From: Streptomyces lydicus
GTDB taxonomy: Bacteria; Actinomycetota; Actinomycetes; Streptomycetales; Streptomycetaceae
Reading direction: 5' to 3'
NCBI RefSeq assembly: GCF_000717345.1
Contig: NZ_JNZA01000009.1
Location: 1-64,000 of the forward strand
Length of the DNA stretch: 64,000 nt
The position numbers were made by a program, and so were the translations under genes. Shown here piece by piece: positions 55,297 to 62,666 of this stretch; position 1 is the first letter of the stretch, and every line of letters starts with the position of its first letter. The notes under the pieces were generated by a model. The model did not search any database. It was given only the letters and a program-made list of their open reading frames with translations, and was not told the DNA's origin.

Positions 55297-55330
55297 AACG
55301 GGCCCGTCCCCCTCAAGGGACGGGCCCGTT
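55297..55330. terminator. Bidirectional terminator between the GNAT gene and trxA
   Basis: Arms AACGGGCCCGTCCC (55297-55310) and GGGACGGGCCCGTT (55317-55330) around a 6-base loop. It separates the convergent acetyltransferase and trxA genes. Its right arm runs into the second parS site, so TTT from that site serves as the T-run rightward. Confidence 0.85.
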
Positions 55331-55341
55331 TCACGTGAAAC
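55328..55341. other. parS site (right of shared terminator)
   Basis: A perfect GTTTCACGTGAAAC overlapping the last three bases of the terminator arm and lying just beyond the trxA stop. Confidence 0.95.
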
Positions 55342-55352
55342 AAGTGCAGAAC

Positions 55353-55679
<327 letters not shown>

Positions 55680-55726
55680 GGCAGTCTCCTTAATGGGTGG
55701 GTGGTGATGAAGCGGGGGTGCGCAGG

Positions 55727-56701
55727 TCAGACGGAGGCGATCTTCTCGGGCTCGGCGGCCACCTCACCGTCCTGCTGCGCGGCGAGGAACCGCTCGGCGT
55801 CGAGGGCGGCGGAGCAGCCCGTGCCGGCCGCGGTGATCGCCTGGCGGTAGGTGTGGTCGACCACATCGCCGGCGGCGAAGACACCCGACAGGTTCGTACG
55901 CGTGCTGGGCGCGTCGACCTTGAGGTAGCCATCGTCGTCAAGCTTCAGCTGGCCCTTGAACAGCTCGGTCCGCGGGTCGTGGCCGATCGCGATGAACAGG
56001 CCCGTCACGGGGAGCTCGGCGGTCTCGCCGGTCTTGACGTTGCGCAGCGTCAGGCCCGCGAGCTTGTTCTCGCCGTGGATCTCGGCGACCTCGCTGTCCC
56101 AGATGAACTTGATCTTCGGGTCGGCGAAGGCGCGCTCCTGCATGGCCTTGCTGGCACGCAGCGTGTCGCGGCGGTGGACGACCGTGACCGACTTGGCGAA
56201 GCGGGAGAGGAAGGTGGCCTCCTCCAGCGCGGTGTCGCCGCCGCCGATGACGGCGATGTCCTGGTCCTTGAAGAAGAACCCGTCACAGGTGGCGCACCAG
56301 GAGACGCCGCGGCCGGACAGCTCGTCCTCACGGGGCAGGCCGAGCTTGCGGTGCTGGGAGCCGGTGCTGACGATGACGGACTTCGCGCGGTGCACAGTGC
56401 CCGCAGAATCGGTGACGGTCTTGATCTCCTGGGAGAGATCCACCGCGATGACGTCGTCCGGCACAAGCTCGGCGCCGAAGCGCTCCGCCTGGGCGCGCAT
56501 GTTGTCCATGAGGTCCGGCCCCATGATGCCCTCGCGGAATCCGGGGAAGTTCTCCACGTCGGTGGTGTTCATCAGCGCGCCTCCGGCGGTGACGGCACCT
56601 TCGAAGACCAGCGGCTTCAGGGACGCGCGGGCGGTGTAGAGCGCTGCGGTGTAGCCCGCGGGCCCGGAGCCGATGATGATCACGTTGCGGACGTCGCTCA
56701 C
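55727..56701 (-). CDS. trxB: Thioredoxin-disulfide reductase
   Basis: A 324-residue flavoprotein that transfers electrons from NADPH to thioredoxin. The FAD motif is [19 protein letters not shown], the redox-active disulfide is CATCDGF, and the NADPH motif is [12 protein letters not shown]. The C-terminal [34 protein letters not shown] is characteristic. The GTG start is at 56701. A SigR promoter lies 60-90 bp upstream, as known for Streptomyces trxBA, where disulfide stress induces it. Confidence 0.97.
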   Translation of the reverse strand: MSDVRNVIIIGSGPAGYTAALYTARASLKPLVFEGAVTAGGALMNTTDVENFPGFREGIMGPDLMDNMRAQAERFGAELVPDDVIAVDLSQEIKTVTDSAGTVHRAKSVIVSTGSQHRKLGLPREDELSGRGVSWCATCDGFFFKDQDIAVIGGGDTALEEATFLSRFAKSVTVVHRRDTLRASKAMQERAFADPKIKFIWDSEVAEIHGENKLAGLTLRNVKTGETAELPVTGLFIAIGHDPRTELFKGQLKLDDDGYLKVDAPSTRTNLSGVFAAGDVVDHTYRQAITAAGTGCSAALDAERFLAAQQDGEVAAEPEKIASV

Positions 56702-56760
56702 GGGTGTCTTCCTTGTCTCTGCCGACTGCTTGCTGGGGCTCTCGGAACTCTCACCCCACC

Positions 56761-56788
56761 CAACGGATCCTACGGGGCAAGCATTCCC
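56761..56788 (-). promoter_or_regulatory. SigR-type promoter of trxBA
   Basis: On the minus strand GGGAAT (56788-56783) and GTTG (56764-56761) are separated by 18 bp, an exact match to the thiol-stress sigma factor pattern GGGAAT-N18-GTT. It lies about 60 bp upstream of the trxB GTG. This matches the known sigma-R control of trxBA in Streptomyces coelicolor. Confidence 0.85.
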
Positions 56789-56815
56789 GGAGTGTCACAG
56801 CGCACTACCCGTCGT

Positions 56816-57754
56816 TCAGTCTCGCGGGTACGAGTGCGACAGCAGTACCTTTCCGGGACTCGGCGGCGTGGCGGAGACACATGAGGAAGCGACCACATAG
56901 GCCGAGACGCGCTGTGCATTCGCAGGATCCGGCAGCACGACGAGGTAGGCGTCCTTGCCCTGATAGCGGGTGTGGCTGGAGGCAAGCGGCGCTTCCGGGC
57001 GCCCGACGCCCAGGCGGACACACGACGGAATGGTGTCGGCGGAGCCTCGTAGCGGCGTCTCGGGGGAGCTGCGGGCACCGATGCCCGGCGACTTGTGCGG
57101 GCTTTTCGGCTTCGAGGCGAGCAGGGCCTGGACATGTGAGCCGAGGCTCGCGGCGGTCAGCCCGCCCGGCCCCCCTGTGGCCTTCTCTGCGGTGGCCGTG
57201 GGCCGGTTCGGATGGTCTGCCTGGGTGCCGTCCAGGGCGACGTTCTGGATGAGGAGACCGCCGAAGCTGAGGACCGCCGCGGCGGCCGCGGTGCCCAGCA
57301 GAACACGGGGCCAGCGCCGCGCGCGGGAGGAGCGGCCGCTCGGCGTCCGGCGGCCCGGACCGGTAGCGCCCCGCGGCCGCCCGGCGGGTCGGGTGGCCGG
57401 GGCCGGGGCGCTGGGAGCCTCGATGTCGGTTTCACGTGAAACACGGACCGGGGCGGTGACCGTTTCACGTGAAACAGCCACCCCGGCCCCTGCGGTGGTG
57501 CGGTCCAGCAGCGCCTCAGCCGCGAGTGCGGCATCGATGCGCCCGGCGACATCGGCCGGCATCCGTGTCGGGCCCGGCAGCGTGCCGAGAAGGCCCCGGA
57601 TCTCTTCCAGGGAGGCGTAGACGTCGTCGCACAGCGCGCAGGTGGCGAGATGGCCGCGCAGGTCCGCCGTGCGGGAGGGGGAGAGCAGTCCATCCGTGAG
57701 GTCGGAGATCTCGGAGACCTCCGGGTGCTCATCCGTGCCGGTCGTCGACGTCAC
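56816..57754 (-). CDS. Membrane anti-sigma-like protein with zinc-finger N-terminus
   Basis: A 312-residue protein. The N-terminal HLATCALCDDVY (HxxxCxxC, about 35-45) is the zinc-binding anti-sigma motif. A linker with two VSRET words (about 94-110) is encoded by the parS pair at 57429-57475. One membrane helix (about 150-170, LLGTAAAAAVLSFGGLLI) leads to an outer domain of 140 residues. It starts in a 4-bp overlap (ATGA) with the ECF sigma gene upstream, which strongly suggests it is that factor's membrane anti-sigma factor. The outer domain would sense a signal. None is known. Confidence 0.88.
   Translation of the reverse strand: MTSTTGTDEHPEVSEISDLTDGLLSPSRTADLRGHLATCALCDDVYASLEEIRGLLGTLPGPTRMPADVAGRIDAALAAEALLDRTTAGAGVAVSRETVTAPVRVSRETDIEAPSAPAPATRPAGRPRGATGPGRRTPSGRSSRARRWPRVLLGTAAAAAVLSFGGLLIQNVALDGTQADHPNRPTATAEKATGGPGGLTAASLGSHVQALLASKPKSPHKSPGIGARSSPETPLRGSADTIPSCVRLGVGRPEAPLASSHTRYQGKDAYLVVLPDPANAQRVSAYVVASSCVSATPPSPGKVLLSHSYPRD
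57429..57475. repeat. parS pair inside the anti-sigma gene
   Basis: Perfect GTTTCACGTGAAAC copies at 57429-57442 and 57462-57475, with starts 33 bp (11 codons) apart. Both are in the same frame and encode VSRET. They lie in the disordered linker of the anti-sigma protein, about 12 kb from oriC on the parB side. Confidence 0.95.
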
Positions 57755-58446
57755 GCTCGCCCACCTCCGCCCTTCACGGCACCTGTGTCGTTGGGTCCTG
57801 CCGTCGGTGGGACGGATGTCCCCTGCGCCCGGTTCCTTCCCCGGCTTGTGGGTTTGCTACCCCCGCCGTCAGCGCGCAGATGGGTGACCAACGGAAGGAG
57901 CCGGGCACGGCCTCGTGCGCAGCGGCTTTTCACCGTTCCGGTCGGGATGTCGAGGATCTCGGCGGCCTCCGCCACGGGGTAGCCCTGCATATCGACGAGG
58001 ACCAGCGCGGCACGCTGCTCCTCGGGCAGGGTGCGCAGGGCGCGGAACAGCTCGCGGTGGAGGTCTTCGCGCTCGGCGGGTGCCTCGGCCGATTCCTCGG
58101 GCTCGAGGAGCTGCTCCAGCCGCTCCGTTTCGGCGACCGGTGAGGTGCGCCGGGAGGCGGCCTTGCGAGCCCGGTCCAGGCAGGCGTTGACCGTGATGCG
58201 GTGCAGCCAGGTCGTCACGGCGGACTGGCCGCGGAAGGTGTGGGCGGCGCGATAGGCGGAGACCAGCGCATCCTGCACGGCGTCGGCGGCTTCCTCGCGG
58301 TCACCCAGGGTGCGCAATGCCACGGCCCAGAGCCGGTCGCGGTGCCGCCGGACGATCTCCCCGAAAGCATCGGGGTCGCCCTTTACATGCAGCGCAAGGA
58401 GATCGGCGTCGGTTGGTATCGAAGCCTTGTCGCTGTCGGTGGACAC
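57751..58446 (-). CDS. sigM: ECF RNA polymerase sigma factor (SigM-type)
   Basis: A 231-residue ECF sigma factor. Region 2 (about 20-90) has PDAFGEIVRRHRDRLWAVALRTLGDREEAADAVQDALVSAYRAAHTFRGQ. Region 4 (about 135-185) has LPEEQRAALVLVDMQGYPVAEAAEILDIPTGTVKSRCARGRARL. A Gly/Arg/Pro tail of about 40 residues follows. Its position upstream of the anti-sigma gene and trxBA, and downstream of murJ, matches the SigM locus of mycobacteria and Streptomyces. A terminator at 58512-58547 separates it from the pseudokinase gene, so it has its own promoter. Confidence 0.9.
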   Translation of the reverse strand: MSTDSDKASIPTDADLLALHVKGDPDAFGEIVRRHRDRLWAVALRTLGDREEAADAVQDALVSAYRAAHTFRGQSAVTTWLHRITVNACLDRARKAASRRTSPVAETERLEQLLEPEESAEAPAEREDLHRELFRALRTLPEEQRAALVLVDMQGYPVAEAAEILDIPTGTVKSRCARGRARLLPLVTHLRADGGGSKPTSRGRNRAQGTSVPPTAGPNDTGAVKGGGGRA

Positions 58447-58511
58447 GGGCCCCCCGGCCGTAGCTGCCTGATCTCGGTCCCATTGAAGCCCGCCAGGTCA
58501 GGAAAGTAAAT

Positions 58512-58547
58512 GCGGGGCTTCGGCCAGATATCCGGCCGGAGCCCCGC
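58512..58547 (-). terminator. Terminator between the pseudokinase gene and the sigma factor gene
   Basis: Arms GCGGGGCTTCGGCC (58512-58525) and GGCCGGAGCCCCGC (58534-58547; one mismatch) form a 14-bp stem with an 8-base loop. On the minus strand it is followed by ATTTACTTTCC. It ends the leftward murJ-pseudokinase transcript. Confidence 0.8.
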
Positions 58548-58583
58548 TCACTGTCCGCGACAGCGGTTGCTGTCACCGCCTGG

Positions 58584-60305
58584 TCAGTTGGCGAACGTCA
58601 CCTCTGTCACACCCTGCTTGTATCCGGAATCGCTGAACTCGTCACCTGGCGCGTAGGGCATCGCGGTGATCCACGCGACGACGTAGCGGGCCTTCGCCGG
58701 CTGCTTCAGCTTCACCTTCGCGCTCGATCCCGAGGACTGGCCCGAACCGAGCTTCCGCATCGAGCTCAGCGGCTCGGACGGCGACAGCGAATCAGCCGCG
58801 TACAGCGTCACCGTGGTGTGATCACCGATGTAGTGCAACCCGATCGACGCGCTGCTTATCTGCTGCTTCGCACCGAGGTCGAAGACGAGGCCGACGCCCT
58901 GCTTGAAGGCCGGATTCAGGTCCGGGCCCTCGCGGTAGCTCTTGCTGCGCCAGTACGTGCCGGCATCCCCGTCGTGGCTGAGCCGCGCCTGATCCGGGTG
59001 CTGCGGCTGGCCGTCCGGGTAGTACTCCGCAGCATCCGCGATCTGGATCGGCTTGCCGGCCGGCTTCTTGTCCGTGCCGCTGCTGGTCTGCGAGTTCCCC
59101 GGGTCGTCCTGGTCCTTCTCCCGCTTCAGCAGCGTGTCCGCCAGCTGCCAGCTGCCCAGCCCCAGTGCGGCGATGAGCAGCGCGGAAACGGACCACTTCA
59201 GCGCCCGGCCGGTACGGCTCTGCAGCGGCGGCGGAGGCGTGGCAACCGGCTGCGTGGCCAGGCCGGACGGCCGGCTGTGCGTCGCCGGCTGCCGGTAGCT
59301 GCCCTGCTGGTAGCCCGTGCGCTGGTACGGCGGCGGGGTGCTGAACGCGGACTCCGGAGGGCGGATGCGCGGCATGGCCGCGACTGCCTTGGACAGTTCC
59401 TCCGGGGTGGTGCAGGGCTGCTCCTGACGGGATGCCGTGGCGCCGTCGTTGATCAGCGCGCGCATCGCGAGCTCGGACAGCCCACGGTGGACGCCGGCCC
59501 GCACCTGGTCGGGAGCGATCAGCCCGACGCCCTTGGGCAGGCCGGTCAGACCGTGGGCGTCGTTCTCGTAGGGCCAGCGCTGGGTCAGCGCGGCGTACAG
59601 CAGCGCCCCGATCGCCTCGGTGTCCGTGCGCTGCGGGTGCTCGCAGGTGATGCCACGCAGCGCCGCCATGACGGCCAGACCGCGGATGCGGTACTGCCCG
59701 GATTCCGTGCGCAGCACCGAGCCGGGGGTGATCCGCAGATGGGCCAGGCCCTCGCGGTGTGCGGCGGCCATGGCCTGGGAGACCTGGCTGACGAGCTGGT
59801 AGGCGTCGTGCGGTTCGAGCGGGCCGTTGGCGAGCACGGTGGTCAGCTCGGTGGCGTCCGGCAACCACTCGTGGACGACGTAGACGAGGTCGTTCTCCTC
59901 GACGGCGTCGAGGACCTGGACGAACCGGGGGTCGCCGAGCAGCGCCGAGGACCGGGCGGCGGAAAGCACCGGCCGGGCCCGCGGGTGGTCGGCGGGCAGG
60001 ATGTGCACGCCCACGGCCCGGCGCAGCTTTTCGTCGACCGCACGCCAGCTGCTGAAGCCGTCCAGACGGGTGACGCACTCTTCGAGGCGGTAGCGTCTGG
60101 CGAGCTTGTGGCCGCTGTGCAGTTCCGGTGGCTGGGCCTCGGTCGCCTCGGCACGCTGCTCCTCGGCGCGTGCGGCGTCCTTTTCCCCGCCGGATACCTT
60201 CTCGGCCTTAGCACCGTCGTCCGTGGCCTTGCCCGCCTTGGCGGTCAGCGGTTCCTCACCGCTCGTGTCGGCCACGTCGACGGCAGCCGTGCTCCGTTCC
60301 GCCAC
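58584..60305 (-). CDS. Membrane pseudokinase with extracellular discoidin-like domain
   Basis: A 573-residue protein. A kinase-fold region at about 65-330 lacks the catalytic residues: the HRD position reads HLRITPGS (no Asp) and the DFG position reads RGLAV. So it is almost certainly an inactive pseudokinase. One membrane helix (about 385-405) follows a Tyr/Gln/Pro linker, then an outer domain at about 440-573 of F5/8-type (discoidin) appearance. In Mycobacterium the same domains are fused to MviN and, once phosphorylated by PknB, recruit FhaA to block lipid II flipping. Here it is a separate gene 107 bp after murJ. The GTG at 60305 follows GGGAGG. Confidence 0.9.
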   Translation of the reverse strand: MAERSTAAVDVADTSGEEPLTAKAGKATDDGAKAEKVSGGEKDAARAEEQRAEATEAQPPELHSGHKLARRYRLEECVTRLDGFSSWRAVDEKLRRAVGVHILPADHPRARPVLSAARSSALLGDPRFVQVLDAVEENDLVYVVHEWLPDATELTTVLANGPLEPHDAYQLVSQVSQAMAAAHREGLAHLRITPGSVLRTESGQYRIRGLAVMAALRGITCEHPQRTDTEAIGALLYAALTQRWPYENDAHGLTGLPKGVGLIAPDQVRAGVHRGLSELAMRALINDGATASRQEQPCTTPEELSKAVAAMPRIRPPESAFSTPPPYQRTGYQQGSYRQPATHSRPSGLATQPVATPPPPLQSRTGRALKWSVSALLIAALGLGSWQLADTLLKREKDQDDPGNSQTSSGTDKKPAGKPIQIADAAEYYPDGQPQHPDQARLSHDGDAGTYWRSKSYREGPDLNPAFKQGVGLVFDLGAKQQISSASIGLHYIGDHTTVTLYAADSLSPSEPLSSMRKLGSGQSSGSSAKVKLKQPAKARYVVAWITAMPYAPGDEFSDSGYKQGVTEVTFAN

Positions 60306-60412
60306 CGTCGTTCCTGCCTCCCCATCCGTTGCAGGCTCAATGAGCCAAGACAATTGTGCCCACAGTCCGCCACTATGCACGACACACGGTGGCAGTCGAT
60401 GGTTGTGCTCAA

Positions 60413-62620
60413 TCAACGCCCAAGCTTTGACCGGACCATGCCGACCAGGGCGTTCATTTCCTCGATGCGCATTTTGCGTGCCGCCAGGTAGAACACGGCC
60501 AGCAGTGCGGCGGAACCGGCGACCAGGGCGGCCAGCGACCCGACGAAACCGCTGCCGAGCATCTGCATGATGGCGTACACCACGGCTCCGGAGACGATCG
60601 TGGCCGGGATGCTGGCACCGGCCAGCCGTGCGTAGGTCCGCACGACGTGAGCGGTGTCGAGATCCCCGTCCATGCGCTTGCCCAGGCGCCGCCAGGCCAC
60701 GCCCACGCCGATGATGTAGGCCAGGCCGTAGGAGGCCGCCATGCCGACGACGGCCCAGCGCGCCGGCAGGATCAGGAAGCAGAGGCCGGAGGCCGCGGCG
60801 TTGACGGCCGCGACGATCACCGTGTTGTAGAAGGGGGTGCGGGTGTCCTCGTACGCGTAGAAGGCGCGCAGGACGACGTACTGCACCGAGAACGGGATCA
60901 GGCCGATGCCGAAGCCCATGAGCATGTAGCCCATCGGGATCCCGGCGCCGGAGGAGCCGTAGACCAGCGTGCACAGCGGGATGCCGAGGGAGAGGAAGCC
61001 GAACGAGATCGGGACGATCGCGACGGCGGAGGTGCGCAGGCCCTGCGACATGTCGTCCCGGACCGCCCCGGTGTCACCGTCGTGGGCGGAGCGCGCCAGC
61101 CGTGGCAGCAGGGCCGCCATCACGGAGACCGTGATGATCGCCTGCGGCATGTTCCAGATCAGCTGGGCGCTGGCGTAGGAGATGAAGCCGGTGCCGGGGT
61201 GCCCCTGCCGGTCGGCGGTTTTGCCGGCCCAGGTGGAGAGCTGGGTGACGACCAGGACGCCGGCCTGGTTGGCGAGGACGAACAGCACCGTCCACTTGGC
61301 CAGCTTGGCGGCCTTGCCCAGACCGTGGCCGCGCCAGTCGAAGCGCAGCCGGAGCTTGAAGTCGGCGTCGCGCAGGTACGGGATCATCGCCAGCGCCTGG
61401 ACGACCAGCCCGAGCAGCGTGCCGATGCCCAGCAGCCGGATGCCCTCGTCGGGGATGGTGGTGACGCCGATGTGCGAGGTCTTCGCCGTGCCGTAGACCC
61501 AGATGAACAGGCCGAAGGTGGCGATCATGACGATGTTGTTGAGGACCGGGGTCCACATCATCGCGCCGAAGCGGCCGCGGGCGTTGAGGATCTGCCCCAT
61601 CACCACGTGCAGACCCATGAAGAAGATCGTGGGGACGCAGTAGCGGGTGAAGGCGACGGCGACCTCGTTGGCCGCCGGGTCCCGTGAGATGTCGAACGAG
61701 ACGAGCTTCACCAGGAGGGGCGCGGCGAACACCGCCAGCACCGTCAGCACGCCGAGGACCACGATGACCAGCGTCAGCAGCCGGTTGGCGTACGCCTCGC
61801 CGCCGTCGTCGTCCTCCTTCATGGCCCGCACGAGCTGCGGGACGAACACGGAGTTCAGACCGCCGCCGATGGTCAGGATGAAGATCATCGTCGGGAGCTG
61901 GTAGGCGACCTGCCAGGAGTCACCGAGCACCGCGCCGCCGAGCGCCGCGACGATCAGCGCGGAGCGGATGAAACCCGTGAGACGGGAGACCATCGTGCCC
62001 GCGGCCATCACCGCACTGGACTTGAGCAGGCCGGAGGCGCGGCCCCCGGAGGGCTTGCCGGCCGCCGCCACGGGGGCGGGCTCCGGCGCCGGCTGCGGCG
62101 GTACGACCTCCGGGCCGGGCGCCGTACCGGGCACGGCGGCACCGACGGACGGACCGACCGGGGCCGGGCGCTGGGAGTCGTAGGGCTGCTGGTCGCGGTA
62201 GAGGTGCGCGAAGGCGTCAGCTTCCGGGTGCCCGTCCCCGGACTGGTTCCTCAGCTCGTCGACGCCCACCAGCTGCGTCGTCGGGGTGTCCTCGCCGTAC
62301 GGGGCATTGCGGGCCGGACCCTGCGGGCCGCGCGGCGGAGCCGAGGCCCACAGCTGTGGGTCGGGTGCCTGCCGGCCGGCGGCGGGCTGCTGGTACTGCG
62401 GGGGCGCGGCGTGCCCCGGGGGCGGCTGCGCGGCGCGGTCGTAGAGCGCCTCGGTCACCGGATCCTGGGCCGTCGGGTCCTGCGCGCGGTGCGGGTCGTG
62501 GCGGTAGGCGTCCTGCAGATAGGGGTCCTGATCCGCTGGGAACTGGGGCGTCGCAGGGACCGGCCCCGTGGGGTCGCCATTGGCGCCCCGGCCCCGGTCA
62601 CCGTCGTACGGCGCATTCAT
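60413..62620 (-). CDS. murJ: Lipid II flippase MurJ (MviN)
   Basis: A 735-residue protein. The N-terminal 190 residues are disordered (Gln, Pro and Asp rich). The remainder has 14-15 predicted membrane helices of the MVF/MOP superfamily with SSAVMAAGTMVSRLTGFIRSALIVAALG, LPTMIFILTIGGGLNSVFVPQLVRA and ALLPRLARSAHDGDTGAVRDD. MurJ flips lipid II outward for peptidoglycan synthesis. The N-terminal tail of this length is usual in Streptomyces and absent in enterobacteria. It lies between the DUF6049 gene and the pseudokinase gene on the same strand. Confidence 0.96.
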   Translation of the reverse strand: MNAPYDGDRGRGANGDPTGPVPATPQFPADQDPYLQDAYRHDPHRAQDPTAQDPVTEALYDRAAQPPPGHAAPPQYQQPAAGRQAPDPQLWASAPPRGPQGPARNAPYGEDTPTTQLVGVDELRNQSGDGHPEADAFAHLYRDQQPYDSQRPAPVGPSVGAAVPGTAPGPEVVPPQPAPEPAPVAAAGKPSGGRASGLLKSSAVMAAGTMVSRLTGFIRSALIVAALGGAVLGDSWQVAYQLPTMIFILTIGGGLNSVFVPQLVRAMKEDDDGGEAYANRLLTLVIVVLGVLTVLAVFAAPLLVKLVSFDISRDPAANEVAVAFTRYCVPTIFFMGLHVVMGQILNARGRFGAMMWTPVLNNIVMIATFGLFIWVYGTAKTSHIGVTTIPDEGIRLLGIGTLLGLVVQALAMIPYLRDADFKLRLRFDWRGHGLGKAAKLAKWTVLFVLANQAGVLVVTQLSTWAGKTADRQGHPGTGFISYASAQLIWNMPQAIITVSVMAALLPRLARSAHDGDTGAVRDDMSQGLRTSAVAIVPISFGFLSLGIPLCTLVYGSSGAGIPMGYMLMGFGIGLIPFSVQYVVLRAFYAYEDTRTPFYNTVIVAAVNAAASGLCFLILPARWAVVGMAASYGLAYIIGVGVAWRRLGKRMDGDLDTAHVVRTYARLAGASIPATIVSGAVVYAIMQMLGSGFVGSLAALVAGSAALLAVFYLAARKMRIEEMNALVGMVRSKLGR

Positions 62621-62666
62621 CGCTGCCCCACCTCATCCGTCGCCGGCCATCCGGCCCCGCCATATA

